Source: CAVZGO01 sp963774935 (lineage in GTDB: Bacteria > Chloroflexota > Anaerolineae > Anaerolineales > UBA4823). From it: a stretch of 64,000 bases of DNA. Under the pieces are notes generated by a model. The model did no database searches. It had not been told where the DNA came from and saw only the letters and a list, made by a program, of their open reading frames with translations. Made by a program: the position numbers and the translations under genes. The stretch lies in the NCBI GenBank assembly GCA_963774935.1, contig CAVZGO010000004.1, positions 77,625 to 141,624 of the forward strand. Reading direction: 5' to 3'. Below are positions 1 to 9,123 of this stretch, piece after piece. The first letter of the stretch is position 1; each line of letters begins with the position of its first letter.

Positions 1-1168
1 TTGCCGGTTCTCCAAACCTGTCAGCCAGTTGACCTGTTATTAATGCTCCTAAGGGCATCCCGCCAAAGAAGATCAGGGTGTATATGGACATCACGCGACC
101 TCGCAACCGGTCTTCTACCTGAGTTTGAACCAGTGCGTTTGAAGTGTTTACCTGTACCATGAAACTCCAACCCGTGATGATGATCACCACCAGGGATAGC
201 GGAAGCCAGCGCGCCAGAGCAAACGCAACCAGAGTAAAAGGCATTAACATGTTGCCGGCAGTCCAAATCTTGCCGCGGATATTTAAATATCCAAGCGATG
301 CAATCATCAGAGCTCCCACCAGAGCCCCGATCCCACGACCAGATAGCAACAAACCATAGGTGCGGGCGTCCCCGCCAAGAATATCTGTTGACCAAGCGGG
401 AAGAAGAGTCATCAAACTCAATCCACATAAACTCAGAATTCCGATATTGATAATGAGTGTGCGAATGGTGGCGTTCTGATTAGCAAATGCCAAGCCTTCT
501 TTTATTTGCGCTATGGCAGAACCACCGCCACGCTGGCGTTGGATGGCTGGCAATTTCATTAACAATAATGCGATGATGATGGCGATAAAGCTTAGCCCGT
601 TGATAGTGAAACACCACGCCGGGCCAAATGCTGCATAAGCCAGTCCTGCGGCAGCTGGACCAACCACTGTGGCGGAGTTAAACATGGTTGAATTTAATGC
701 AATGGCATTGGTCAAATCTTTCCTGTCCACCAGCTCGGCGACAAAGGAAACACGGGATGGTGCATCGAATGCATTTGCCACTCCGAGCAAAAATGCCATA
801 ACGATTATCATCCAAGGTTGAACGGTATCTGAAAATACCAGTGCTGCCAAAGCGAAAGCGAGCAGCATCATCGAAGTTTGGGTAATTAACAATAAGTTTC
901 GACGAGAGAAGCGGTCTGCAACGACCCCACCATACAGGGTGAACAACCAGGATGGTAGCCCACTTGCAAAGCCAACATATCCCAGGTAAGCCGGTGATTT
1001 GGTCAATTCATATACCAGATACGCCTGTGCAGTATTCTGCATCCATGTGCCAACGAGCGAGGTCAGCTGCCCAAAAAACCACAGGCGGTAATTTGGATAC
1101 TGAAGAGCGGAGAATGTCTGACGTATGCTAATATGATTTGTTATCGATGTGGTGGATGATTTCATCAT
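1..1168 (-). CDS. MFS efflux transporter, partial (3' end beyond window)
   Basis: Reading the minus strand from ATG at 1168 gives an open frame of about 389 codons that runs off the left edge without a stop. It starts MMKSSTTSITNHISIRQTFS and continues with YRLWFFGQLTSLVGTWMQN, the standard first-helix motif of the MFS_3/EntS-like group, then GGVVADRFSRRNLLL, the loop 2-3 signature of major facilitator proteins. About ten hydrophobic helices can be followed, and the late segment DRLRGRVMSIYTL is the second conserved loop of this group. It should be a proton-driven exporter of small molecules in the inner membrane; the substrate cannot be told. It diverges from the signalling array. The plus-strand frames in this interval are shadows. 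Family assignment is secure; whether the gene is complete is unknown. Confidence 0.9.
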   Translation of the reverse strand, partial: MMKSSTTSITNHISIRQTFSALQYPNYRLWFFGQLTSLVGTWMQNTAQAYLVYELTKSPAYLGYVGFASGLPSWLFTLYGGVVADRFSRRNLLLITQTSMMLLAFALAALVFSDTVQPWMIIVMAFLLGVANAFDAPSRVSFVAELVDRKDLTNAIALNSTMFNSATVVGPAAAGLAYAAFGPAWCFTINGLSFIAIIIALLLMKLPAIQRQRGGGSAIAQIKEGLAFANQNATIRTLIINIGILSLCGLSLMTLLPAWSTDILGGDARTYGLLLSGRGIGALVGALMIASLGYLNIRGKIWTAGNMLMPFTLVAFALARWLPLSLVVIIITGWSFMVQVNTSNALVQTQVEDRLRGRVMSIYTLIFFGGMPLGALITGQLADRFGEPA

Positions 1169-1264
1169 GAGAGTTTATCATTTATATACAACGGAGGGAG
1201 GATTGTCAAGGTAAATATTCCCCATAAAATTCTTGTATATTTTAATCGTCCAGGTCATAGTCAA

Positions 1265-1294
1265 TAGACCGCTTGAGAAAATTTATTATATAAT
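1265..1294 (+). promoter_or_regulatory. candidate promoter P1 upstream of the signalling array
   Basis: TAGACC (1265-1270), 18-base spacer, TATAAT (1289-1294). The -10 is perfect and the -35 is 4 of 6. It lies in the 475-base gap between the divergent MFS gene and the first FHA gene. The gap is AT-rich and holds no convincing ORF. This promoter would leave a leader of about 340 bases. Confidence 0.35.
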
Positions 1295-1428
1295 CCAAAG
1301 TGCATGGATGTGAGTATTATTTGATGATCAAGGAGTTCTTCCTCTATCAAAATTACACTCCATATTCATCCTGACCGCTAACGATATCAGGGGATGATCT
1401 TAGCAGAGCATTCCCCATTCCCTCATTA

Positions 1429-1456
1429 TTGATCCGGAGAATAATTTCGATAGAAT
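1429..1456 (+). promoter_or_regulatory. candidate promoter P2 upstream of the signalling array
   Basis: TTGATC (1429-1434), 16-base spacer, TAGAAT (1451-1456). Matches are 4/6 and 5/6. Transcription would start near 1463, leaving a leader of about 180 bases before the first gene at 1644. Together with P1 it is the only good promoter candidate before a 43-kb one-way gene array. The rest of the 1169-1643 gap shows nothing else I can name. Confidence 0.35.
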
Positions 1457-1643
1457 AGATAAGAGAGCGCATCTGTTACTGGTGGTTTAACCGGGGTAAA
1501 TCAATACCATCATTGGGGGTATTTGGTAGATCGTGATGCTGACAACGAGTTTCGTTTGTCAGTAGGGCGGAGCTTCGATAGAACATAATCAATGATCCGC
1601 GTGAATTCTGTAAAACTGAGCACCGATGGTTCAGGAGGTCTAT

Positions 1644-2180
1644 ATGAATGATGGATTCTTTAATTCGCTGATAAATAATGATAAGCTCTTGCTTGGGCTT
1701 TTCATATTAGCAGCGATCTTGTTTCTAATTTCAGTGGTCTGGTTGATCATGGTGTTGCGAAAACCAGCTCAAACCCAGAAAGCACCAGCCACCACACCAA
1801 CACGTACAGCGCAGCCGGTCAAGGCGGATGCGCCCCCAGCCCTGGCGGTAGTGAATAATCAACCATCTGCTGCGACGCTGTTTCTGGTGGACTCGTCTAA
1901 TCGGGGTTGGGGGTTAGATCCTCTTCCAGCGACAATTGGGCGAGATAGAAGTAATAAAATCGTTTTAAACGATCCGAAGGTATCTGCACTACATGCAACT
2001 ATATATTTTGATAAATCCTTTAGTGCTGTTTGCATCGAAGATAATGCTTCCTTGAATGGTTTGTTTATCGATGAATTTCCGACGCAGAAGAATTTACTTT
2101 ACGATAACATGAAAATTCGCCTCGGTGAGACAATATTTACTTTCCAAAACAAAGGATTTGTTCCACCCAGTAATAGCTAG
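1644..2180 (+). CDS. membrane-anchored FHA-domain protein
   Basis: A 178-residue protein with one N-terminal transmembrane helix (about residues 14-38, LGLFILAAILFLISVVWLIM), a Thr/Pro/Ala-rich linker and a C-terminal FHA domain (about 75-170). The FHA core is visible: ATIGRDRSNKIVLNDPKVSALHATIYF, whose GR and SxxH residues normally bind phosphothreonine, then NASLNGLFID. The usual NG pair is present. The chosen start is ATG 1644, because CAGGAGG (1632-1638) lies five bases upstream; an ATG at 1626 in the same frame has no ribosome site. It is the first gene of the array, so it may dock phosphorylated partners at the membrane. The FHA call is secure; the partner is unknown. Confidence 0.85.
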   Translation: MNDGFFNSLINNDKLLLGLFILAAILFLISVVWLIMVLRKPAQTQKAPATTPTRTAQPVKADAPPALAVVNNQPSAATLFLVDSSNRGWGLDPLPATIGRDRSNKIVLNDPKVSALHATIYFDKSFSAVCIEDNASLNGLFIDEFPTQKNLLYDNMKIRLGETIFTFQNKGFVPPSNS

Positions 2181-2195
2181 TACCAGGAGTAGGCT

Positions 2196-3998
2196 ATGAC
2201 CACCTGTCCAAAATGTAATTTTCAGGTTCGAACAGGCGCAAAGTTCTGTCCTTCTTGCGGATTCCGGATGGCAGAAGAACCATTAGGTGCTGTCTCAGGG
2301 ATATCTAGTAAGCAAGATAGTCCCTTGCCAGCCTCACCTATAACAAAAAAATTATCTGACCACTCTTACGCGACAACGCGGCTCACTCAGCCGAAAGCGC
2401 GCTCGAATACGCAACCGCTTCAGCGTCCAGCAGCATTTTCACCGAGGCCAAGCGGGGCGGTGTTTAATAATTATTTCTTGGTTGAGCGACTTGTTTATTC
2501 CGCTGAGCAAGAAAACCGGTACATCGTCCGACAGCCGAACGAGACTGAAGAGCAGCGGATTCGTGTCTGTCCGAACCCTGCTTGTGGGGCGGTGTTTTTG
2601 CCTCTGCCGGATGGTCCAATGCGATTTTGCACCGATTGCAAGACGGCCTTAGGGCAAGATAAGCCAAGCCTGGTTCTGATCGAAACGCCAAAATTGCTTT
2701 TTAATAAAGTAAATGAGATTGCTTTACTTGGTCTGGCGCACAGTACTGTTCGACCGCCGTTGCTTTCATTTACCGACCAGGTGCATAATTCGTCACGCTA
2801 TTGTGTTGTGGTTCCTGAAACCCAGCCGCTAACAGCGCGCCCGGAGCCATCCCAGGCATTGTTGTGGGGACAACAGCTCGCGCAAGGTTTACACTATCTT
2901 CACCAGAATGGCGTTTTCTTCCAGGGACGCATCCATGAGCAGATCTTCGGTTTAGATGGCAACCGGCCTGTTTTTGCTAATTTCGCAGAAGCGGAATATC
3001 AAGCCCAAGGTATGCACCTGGAGCATCCGGATGATGTGAATGCACTTTCCCTGATGATATTTGCTTGGGCGACAGGAAAAACTCAGCCTGGCTATGATGC
3101 CAATTTGCCACCCAGTCTTAATGGATTGTTTGAACAGGCTCTGACGCCTCCAGGCTTTTCTACCGGTGAAGCGCTGGCTCAGGCAATCGACATGGCCGTA
3201 AAGGAAGCCAGTGTAGTGGTGCCCGTCGATTTTCGCATGGGGCGAAAGACCAATGTGGGGAAGCAGCGCAACCTGAATGAAGACAGTTTGCTAACTTTAG
3301 AATCCAACCGGATTCAACAATCGGTGGGGCAACCACTCGGCGTTTATGTCGTTGCAGATGGAATGGGAGGTCATGCAGCGGGTGAGGTTGCCAGTGCGCT
3401 GATTGTTAACACAATAGCACAAAAGGCAGCCTTAGAGCTATTTCGACAACAAACATATGCGCCGACCGATCAAGATCGCCAGCGCTGGGTGATCGAAGCC
3501 GTAGACTCAGCAAACTCAGCGGTTTTTGAAAAACGGAAATCTGCTGGTACGGACATGGGTTCTACGTTGGTGATTGCGTTGATGGAAGGCACCAAAGCCT
3601 TCATTAGCAATGTTGGGGATAGCCGCGCTTATCGGATTAATGCACGCGGTATCCAACAGATCACCACGGACCATTCCCTGGTTCAACGTTTGATCGCTAC
3701 TAACCAGATCACGCCGGCAGAAGCGCGCCACCACCCGCAAAGAAACGTTGTTTATCGGACGGTTGGCGACAAACCAAAAGTTGAGATCGATATCAACCAG
3801 TTCAATTTTGCGATTGGCGACCGTTTGCTGCTTTGCTCAGATGGCTTATCTGGCATGGTGGAAGATCATTATCTCCAACAAATCGTAATGGGGGCATCTT
3901 CACCCCAGGCGGCGGTTGACGCGTTAATTGAAGCGGCTAACGAAGCCGGCGGTGAAGACAATATCACTGCTATTCTGGTGGAATTGGTTAAGGGTTGA
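2196..3998 (+). CDS. zinc ribbon - pseudokinase-like - PP2C Ser/Thr phosphatase
   Basis: A 600-residue protein in three parts. Residues 4-22 are a zinc ribbon (C4, C7, C18, C21). Residues ~89-330 resemble the kinases downstream (YFLVERL at the N-lobe start, WGQQLAQGLHYLHQNGV before the catalytic loop), but HRD is replaced by FQGR and DFG by NFA, so it should be catalytically dead. A second CPxxxC...CxxC zinc knuckle (~125-150) is inserted in the N-lobe. Residues ~345-598 are a complete PP2C domain: NEDS, DGMGGHAAGE, GDSRAYR, CSDGLSG and EDNITA supply the metal-binding aspartates. It should dephosphorylate Ser/Thr residues in the cytosol, opposing the four kinases of the array. An AGGAG site precedes ATG 2196. 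The phosphatase call is secure; the pseudokinase call is from motif order. Confidence 0.85.
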   Translation: MTTCPKCNFQVRTGAKFCPSCGFRMAEEPLGAVSGISSKQDSPLPASPITKKLSDHSYATTRLTQPKARSNTQPLQRPAAFSPRPSGAVFNNYFLVERLVYSAEQENRYIVRQPNETEEQRIRVCPNPACGAVFLPLPDGPMRFCTDCKTALGQDKPSLVLIETPKLLFNKVNEIALLGLAHSTVRPPLLSFTDQVHNSSRYCVVVPETQPLTARPEPSQALLWGQQLAQGLHYLHQNGVFFQGRIHEQIFGLDGNRPVFANFAEAEYQAQGMHLEHPDDVNALSLMIFAWATGKTQPGYDANLPPSLNGLFEQALTPPGFSTGEALAQAIDMAVKEASVVVPVDFRMGRKTNVGKQRNLNEDSLLTLESNRIQQSVGQPLGVYVVADGMGGHAAGEVASALIVNTIAQKAALELFRQQTYAPTDQDRQRWVIEAVDSANSAVFEKRKSAGTDMGSTLVIALMEGTKAFISNVGDSRAYRINARGIQQITTDHSLVQRLIATNQITPAEARHHPQRNVVYRTVGDKPKVEIDINQFNFAIGDRLLLCSDGLSGMVEDHYLQQIVMGASSPQAAVDALIEAANEAGGEDNITAILVELVKG

Positions 3999-3999
3999 G

Positions 4000-4020
4000 A
4001 ATCGGTGAATATGACCGATT
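4000..4020 (+). other. small intercistronic hairpin
   Basis: AATCGGT (4000-4006) and ACCGATT (4014-4020) form a 7-bp stem with a 7-base loop just after the first PP2C stop. No T-run follows, so it is more likely an mRNA-stability hairpin than a terminator. Confidence 0.3.
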
Positions 4021-4073
4021 AGTTCATGCTGACCACCCAATCAATATCTGAGGCTGGTAGAAAGGAATATTAA

Positions 4074-5759
4074 ATGGCTTATTGCACCTACTGTGGCAAT
4101 CAAAATCGGCGAGGCGCAGGTTTCTGTCGCTACTGCGGGCAACCGATGGATATCATCGAAGATGTTTCTGAAGCTGGGGAAGCCAGTGCTGAGACCATCG
4201 GGGATTCTATTCAAGCAGCACCTGCATTGAATGAGCCGGTGTTGCCGGTTGAAGACCTGCCAGTGCAACCAGAGCAGTCTGTGGAAAATCTATCAGAAGC
4301 CGCTGGCGAATCCAGCTCTGCAATCGCCACGGAATCGGATGAGATACCTGTAGCAGCGGCTGGTGTTGTCATCGATAATAGCGAGTCTGAGGCGATAGTA
4401 CCAGAACAGGAAGGTGCACCTCCACCACCTGATGAAACATTCTTGATTGAATCGGAAGATTCTCCTCAAACAGGGCAAGAGAAAGCTACAGATCAGGATG
4501 CTGCTCCTCCTACTGTTCCGGTTTCAGACGAGTTTGAAGGGATAAGCACAGTTGAGGGGGAGACGCCTCAGTTAGCACCAGTCTTGATCGATGATGTAAC
4601 TCAAGTTGAGGGAGATGCTCCTTCACTCACTGGTCTAACTGCCCTGGAGGTACTTGAGTCAGGAGCAGTTTTATTGGAAAGGTATCATATTGTGGCAGAG
4701 CTTGCCAGGTCAGATGACCGCGTTGAATATGAGGCGGAAGACTGGCAGCGTTGTTGGGCTTGCCAGGCGACTCAATCGGATCCAGAAGCAAAATTCTGCG
4801 AGATGTGTGGGGCTCAACTCCAGGAAAAACCGCACGTGCGGCTTATTGCCAGCCCCCTTTCCATCACAATTGAACAAGACCGTGGCAAAGATGACTTCGT
4901 AGAAGGGGATACCTTCTTCCAGGTGGTTGTGTCTCAAGCAACCGAACTGGCTGGTGCGGAGGCTGCTCCACGGTTGCGTTTTGCCAGCGGTTTTCAATTA
5001 CACCCAGGCATGGTGCGCGGAAATAACGAGGACAGCCTGCTGGTGCTCGAGCTGAATGTGTTAAGCGAGGTGAAGGATTTTGCTGGCTTAGGCTGCTATG
5101 CAGTTGCCGATGGTATTGGAGGTTATGAAGCCGGTGAAGTAGCGAGTGGTGCTGCCGTGCGTGTGCTTTCTGCACAGATTATGTCAGAGATATTCAGCCC
5201 AATCATGTCTGGTGAAACCCTGGACAGGGAAGCAATCAAGCTATGCCTACAGAATGCGATCTTGAAAGCCAATCAGGAAATTTTAGATTTGCGCCAGCAG
5301 CAACCCGAGCACAGCGATATGGGCTGCACGCTAACGCTTGCCCTTGTCCATGGCAGTGAAGCAGTTGTTGCGAATGTTGGGGACAGCCGTACGTACCAGA
5401 TGCGCCAGGGGAAACTGGAACCGATCAGCCAGGATCACTCGATTGTTGCCAGGCTGGTCGAGCAGGGGATGATTAAACCGCAAGAAATCTATACCCACGA
5501 GCAACGAAATGTCATCTACCGCACCGTCGGCGATCGAGCCGATTTACAGGTGGATCTGTTTGATGTCGATCTCGAGTCAGGTGACCGGCTCCTGCTCTGT
5601 TCCGATGGGTTATGGGAGATGGTGCACGACCCCAACTTGGAGGATGTGCTCCTGGAGAGTTATGATGCTCAACAGGCTTGCAACCGGTTGGTGGAAATGG
5701 CCAACCAGGCTGGCGGTCAGGATAATATCAGCGTAATCGTCATAAACGTACAATCCTGA
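4074..5759 (+). CDS. zinc ribbon - acidic linker - PP2C Ser/Thr phosphatase
   Basis: A 561-residue paralogue of the preceding phosphatase. A zinc ribbon at 4-22 (C4, C7, C18, C21) is followed by a ~180-residue linker very rich in Glu, Pro, Ser and Asp. Next comes a short remnant of a kinase N-lobe (LLERYHIVAELA) broken by a second zinc ribbon (CWACQATQSDPEAKFCEMCG, near residue 228). The PP2C domain fills ~309-560: NNEDSLL, AVADGIGGYEAGEVAS, GDSRTYQ, CSDGLWEM and GGQDNIS carry the metal ligands. Unlike its neighbour, almost all of the kinase-like C-lobe is missing. Two PP2C genes side by side suggest different targets or membrane partners. AAGGA sits ahead of ATG 4074. Confidence 0.85.
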   Translation: MAYCTYCGNQNRRGAGFCRYCGQPMDIIEDVSEAGEASAETIGDSIQAAPALNEPVLPVEDLPVQPEQSVENLSEAAGESSSAIATESDEIPVAAAGVVIDNSESEAIVPEQEGAPPPPDETFLIESEDSPQTGQEKATDQDAAPPTVPVSDEFEGISTVEGETPQLAPVLIDDVTQVEGDAPSLTGLTALEVLESGAVLLERYHIVAELARSDDRVEYEAEDWQRCWACQATQSDPEAKFCEMCGAQLQEKPHVRLIASPLSITIEQDRGKDDFVEGDTFFQVVVSQATELAGAEAAPRLRFASGFQLHPGMVRGNNEDSLLVLELNVLSEVKDFAGLGCYAVADGIGGYEAGEVASGAAVRVLSAQIMSEIFSPIMSGETLDREAIKLCLQNAILKANQEILDLRQQQPEHSDMGCTLTLALVHGSEAVVANVGDSRTYQMRQGKLEPISQDHSIVARLVEQGMIKPQEIYTHEQRNVIYRTVGDRADLQVDLFDVDLESGDRLLLCSDGLWEMVHDPNLEDVLLESYDAQQACNRLVEMANQAGGQDNISVIVINVQS

Positions 5760-5812
5760 GCTTACCGATGTCGCTATCTACAATTGGGCTTACTGATTGA
5801 AAGGAGAGCAGG

Positions 5813-7066
5813 ATGGCAGGTGAAATTCAACTAACTGCAACTTTACATCGACCGGCTTACCAGGCTTTGAATACCCCCCAACAGGCTTACATCCTAATCG
5901 AAGCCATGCCGACCTCAGCAGCTCCGGGTGTCCCACAACCGGTCAACTTCAGCCTGGTGTTGGATAGAAGCGGCTCGATGGCTGGGGAGAAGCTGCGTCA
6001 GATGAAAGCGGCTGCAAATTTGATCGTTGATCGATTGGGCGATCAAGATTTGCTTTCAGTGATTGCTTTTGATGATAGCTCAGATGTAATTGTGCCGTCT
6101 GGTTCGGTGGTTGACAGCCTGGCATTAAAACGCAAGATCGATTCTATCGATGAACGCGGTGGAACCCATATGTCGACGGGTATGCGCGCCGGGCTTCAAG
6201 AGCTGCAGCGGGGATTTTCTGCTTCAAGGGTTAATCGACTTCTGCTTCTGACGGATGGCCAAACCTGGGAGGACCAGGGAGATTGTGAAGCCCTGGCTGA
6301 GCAATGCCGGGGATTGGGTATCCCAATGAATGTAATGGGTTTAGGATTGGGAGGCGATTGGGATCCGCGACTTTTGGAGGACCTTGCTCAAAGGTCTGCT
6401 GGCGAATGGACGATTATTGATACACCTGAAAACGCCAGTGTTGTCTTTGCGAATATCCTGCAAGCCATGCAGGGAACAGCCGTGAGCAATGCTACGCTGA
6501 CCATGCGTATGATCGAAGGTGTGGCTCCCCGCACCGTTTGGCGGGTGATCCCTTTGATCAGCCGGTTGGGGCACCAGTCAGTCTCTCAGCACGATGTCCA
6601 GGTCTTCCTGGGAGATGTGCAGCATGGCACAGGTCAGGCATTGCTGGCTGATGTTCTTTTTCCGCCACGCCAGTCCGGAACCTATCGCCTGATCCAGGCT
6701 GATATCGTTTATGATGTTCCGGCATTAAAGCTTGTCGCTCAAAAAGCTGCAACCAATGTTGTGGTCAACTTTGTGGATGATCCAGGCCAGGCGAACCAGG
6801 TAACTGGTCGAGTAATGAACCTGGTAGAGCGGGTGCAGGCGCACAAGCTCCAGACCCAGGCGCTGGATGCCGCAGCCGATGGTGATCTACAGCGTGCCAC
6901 CCAACGCTTGCGGGCTGCTGCTACACGATTGTTAGATCTGGGTGAGACCGAGATGGCGCAACAAGCCAGCCAACAAGCCCAGCAGTTTGAACAAGGACAG
7001 CAGATCGATCCGGCTGCTGCTCAGAAGATGCGTTATGAGACGAAGAAACTAACCGAGTCCGTTTAA
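5813..7066 (+). CDS. von Willebrand A (vWA) domain protein
   Basis: A 417-residue soluble protein with no signal peptide. The vWA domain spans ~40-225. The metal-ion-dependent adhesion site is intact: DRSGSMAGEK near residue 50 (DxSxS), the conserved Thr in GGTHMSTG, and the Asp in LLLTDGQTW. A beta-rich middle and a helical tail with VMNLVERVQAHKLQTQALD follow; the same tail recurs in the two other vWA proteins of the array. vWA proteins beside kinase/PP2C/FHA genes usually act as scaffolds or as regulators of ATPases; here the partner is unknown. AAAGGAGAG precedes ATG 5813, and the gene sits 53 bases after the phosphatase stop, so co-transcription is likely. Confidence 0.85.
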   Translation: MAGEIQLTATLHRPAYQALNTPQQAYILIEAMPTSAAPGVPQPVNFSLVLDRSGSMAGEKLRQMKAAANLIVDRLGDQDLLSVIAFDDSSDVIVPSGSVVDSLALKRKIDSIDERGGTHMSTGMRAGLQELQRGFSASRVNRLLLLTDGQTWEDQGDCEALAEQCRGLGIPMNVMGLGLGGDWDPRLLEDLAQRSAGEWTIIDTPENASVVFANILQAMQGTAVSNATLTMRMIEGVAPRTVWRVIPLISRLGHQSVSQHDVQVFLGDVQHGTGQALLADVLFPPRQSGTYRLIQADIVYDVPALKLVAQKAATNVVVNFVDDPGQANQVTGRVMNLVERVQAHKLQTQALDAAADGDLQRATQRLRAAATRLLDLGETEMAQQASQQAQQFEQGQQIDPAAAQKMRYETKKLTESV

Positions 7067-7126
7067 TCTTTTGCGATCGGAAAACTATTACCTTCATCAT
7101 TAAGTAGACTATAAGGAGAATGTGTG

Positions 7127-7972
7127 ATGTCAGCATTGACCTGTCCAAATTGTAATTCACCTGCATTGAGCGGCTCCGTATTTTGTGATAATTGTGGCTT
7201 CGATCTGCGCAATGTTGCTCCGGCTGCTCCCCCACCAGCGGCTGCCATGCCATCCTGGGGACCGCCAGCCGCGACTGGCCCCACCTGTTCGAACTGTGGG
7301 CAGCCAAACATCGTTGGGGCAGTGTTTTGCGAAAATTGTGGTTCTCAGCTCGGCCAGCCGCAGGCTGCACCAGTGCCGCTACCACCTACCCCTCAGGCGC
7401 CGCCTCCTATCCCGCAGGCTGTTGGGGTTCCACCAGCAGTTGCCCAACCTCCGGTATATCCGCCGCCAGTTGTCCAGCCAGAGTATGTTCCTCCCAGCCC
7501 TCCGCCTGCGTACCCACCGGCAGCTTCACAGGCTCCTGTACCACCGGTCGTTGCAGCTTCCAGCCTGCAACAAGCCGGCCTTGGTACTGGTCCGGTGGTG
7601 CCACCTGCCCAACCACAACCCGCCTACCCGGCGCCATTGGCAATGGTGACTGGCAGGTTTGTGGTGCAAGCGACGAATACCAGCCTGCCATTCCCGGTTG
7701 GCAAACAGGAAATCCTGGTAGGACGCGAAGATCCTGTTAGTGGGATTTTCCCGGATGTCAATCTTGATCCGCATGGTGGGCAGGAAGCCGGAGTCTCGCG
7801 CCGCCACGCGCATCTTTTCTTACAATCAGGCGTATTGATGATCGAAGACTTGAATACGGTGAACGGCACTGTGCTCAACAAGCAGCGCCTTCCAGCCGAT
7901 CAGCCATTTCCCTTGAATCACGGCGATGAACTGCGCATGGGAAAGCTGGCACTCATTTACTATGCCAATTAG
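7127..7972 (+). CDS. double zinc ribbon - proline-rich - FHA protein
   Basis: A 281-residue protein with two zinc ribbons (CPNCNSPALSGSVFCDNCG near residues 5-23 and CSNCGQPNIVGAVFCENCG near 49-67), a ~90-residue Pro/Ala-rich linker, and a C-terminal FHA domain (~180-280) containing ILVGREDP, SRRHAHLF and NTVNGTVLN. Thus the phosphothreonine pocket residues R, S/R and H are all there. No membrane helix is visible, so it should be a cytosolic adaptor. Start: ATG 7127 lies eight bases after AAGGAG (7113-7118); a GTG at 7124 is also possible. It is the closest paralogue of the next, broken gene. Confidence 0.85.
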   Translation: MSALTCPNCNSPALSGSVFCDNCGFDLRNVAPAAPPPAAAMPSWGPPAATGPTCSNCGQPNIVGAVFCENCGSQLGQPQAAPVPLPPTPQAPPPIPQAVGVPPAVAQPPVYPPPVVQPEYVPPSPPPAYPPAASQAPVPPVVAASSLQQAGLGTGPVVPPAQPQPAYPAPLAMVTGRFVVQATNTSLPFPVGKQEILVGREDPVSGIFPDVNLDPHGGQEAGVSRRHAHLFLQSGVLMIEDLNTVNGTVLNKQRLPADQPFPLNHGDELRMGKLALIYYAN

Positions 7973-7989
7973 AAATGACGGTGTGATTT

Positions 7990-9123
7990 ATGTCAAATTG
8001 TCCAGAATGTAAAACACCCTATCAAGAGGGTGCAGTTTTCTGCGAGAACTGCGGTCTTCCACTGAGCCCGCCCGGACCGGGCGTATCTTTGGTTGGCGGG
8101 GGGGCGGCGCCTGTTGCGAATCCCTGGCAGGCGCCCAATTTGCCCCCGGAATTGTTCCCACCGGTGAATCCTGTTGCCGGTAGCTGTTCGGCGTGTGGAT
8201 ATGTAAATCTTCCAGGGGAACAATTTTGCGCTAACTGTGGGGTACAGCTTGCCCCAGTCACCAGCACTCCACCTCCGCTGCCAAAGCTGGTGGAGGAACC
8301 GGTGCCAGGACCACAGCGCATCAGCTCTCCAATCGCGCAATCTGCCTCGCCCGGCGTGGTACCTGCTGCTCTGCCAGCTCCTTGTAAAGTTTGCGGCTTT
8401 GTCAACCAGCCCGGTGAACCGTTCTGCAACAACTGCGGCGTACAACTCACCATGGAGGATCTTGCTGGCGTTGAAGCATTTGCTCCTGCGGAGGTTTCCA
8501 CCATCCCTGGTGCGGGGCAGCCTGAACCGGAATTGATGGATACCACGCAGGAGGTGCTGTCGCAAGGGTTGCTTCCTCCCCTCGACCAACCCATGCCGCC
8601 TGTAGATATACCGAGTGCTCCTGCAGCATCTGTTCCCCTGGTGGAGCAGCCCCCGGTGCAAGAGAGCCTGGCTTCAACTCCGGAGGTGCTGCCGGTTGAG
8701 TTAGCACCATCACAACCGGGTATTGAGGCGTCTGTTGCAGTGCCGACTGCTCCGCCGGCTATGCCTAAACCTATCGAAAGCCCGCGAGCCTGGGAATGTC
8801 CTTCTTGTGGTTATGTCAATCCGGCTGGTGAAAATTTCTGCCGGGTGTGTGGTTACTGGCAGATGCCCACAATCAAGCCGGTTTCATCTCCTCAACCGTT
8901 AGAACCACCATCCATACCACCCGTAGCAGCACAAGAGGGAGATCAACCACCCGCGGCAACTGAGGAGAAGTTGGCTCCTAAGGAGGATTTCAGTCTCTCA
9001 GATGCCCCAATCCAAGGAGACAATGCCGGCAGCGGTCGCATCACAGCTTACCATGCCCGCATTGGTGATCGTGGGACGTCTGGTGTCTGTTTCTACGAAC
9101 ACTATCATTCCACTCTTACCTAA
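7990..9123 (+). CDS. four-zinc-ribbon FHA protein, N-terminal part (frame break)
   Basis: This frame encodes four zinc ribbons in a row separated by Pro-rich spacers: CPECKTPYQEGAVFCENCG, CSACGYVNLPGEQFCANCG, CKVCGFVNQPGEPFCNNCG and CPSCGYVNPAGENFCRVCG. It then drifts into unrelated sequence and stops at 9123. The FHA domain expected from the paralogue immediately upstream is found in the +1 frame (9002-9391). One base too many somewhere between about 8900 and 9040 explains this; I cannot place it exactly because the linker is not conserved. Restored, the protein would be about 466 residues, a multi-ribbon cytosolic FHA adaptor. The start ATG at 7990 is 17 bases after the previous stop. Confidence 0.8.
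   Translation: MSNCPECKTPYQEGAVFCENCGLPLSPPGPGVSLVGGGAAPVANPWQAPNLPPELFPPVNPVAGSCSACGYVNLPGEQFCANCGVQLAPVTSTPPPLPKLVEEPVPGPQRISSPIAQSASPGVVPAALPAPCKVCGFVNQPGEPFCNNCGVQLTMEDLAGVEAFAPAEVSTIPGAGQPEPELMDTTQEVLSQGLLPPLDQPMPPVDIPSAPAASVPLVEQPPVQESLASTPEVLPVELAPSQPGIEASVAVPTAPPAMPKPIESPRAWECPSCGYVNPAGENFCRVCGYWQMPTIKPVSSPQPLEPPSIPPVAAQEGDQPPAATEEKLAPKEDFSLSDAPIQGDNAGSGRITAYHARIGDRGTSGVCFYEHYHSTLT

Noticed and set aside
1..428. Open frames on either strand near the left edge (for example minus 21-428 in another frame)
   Set aside because: They are shadows of the MFS gene, whose own minus-strand frame has helices and family motifs.
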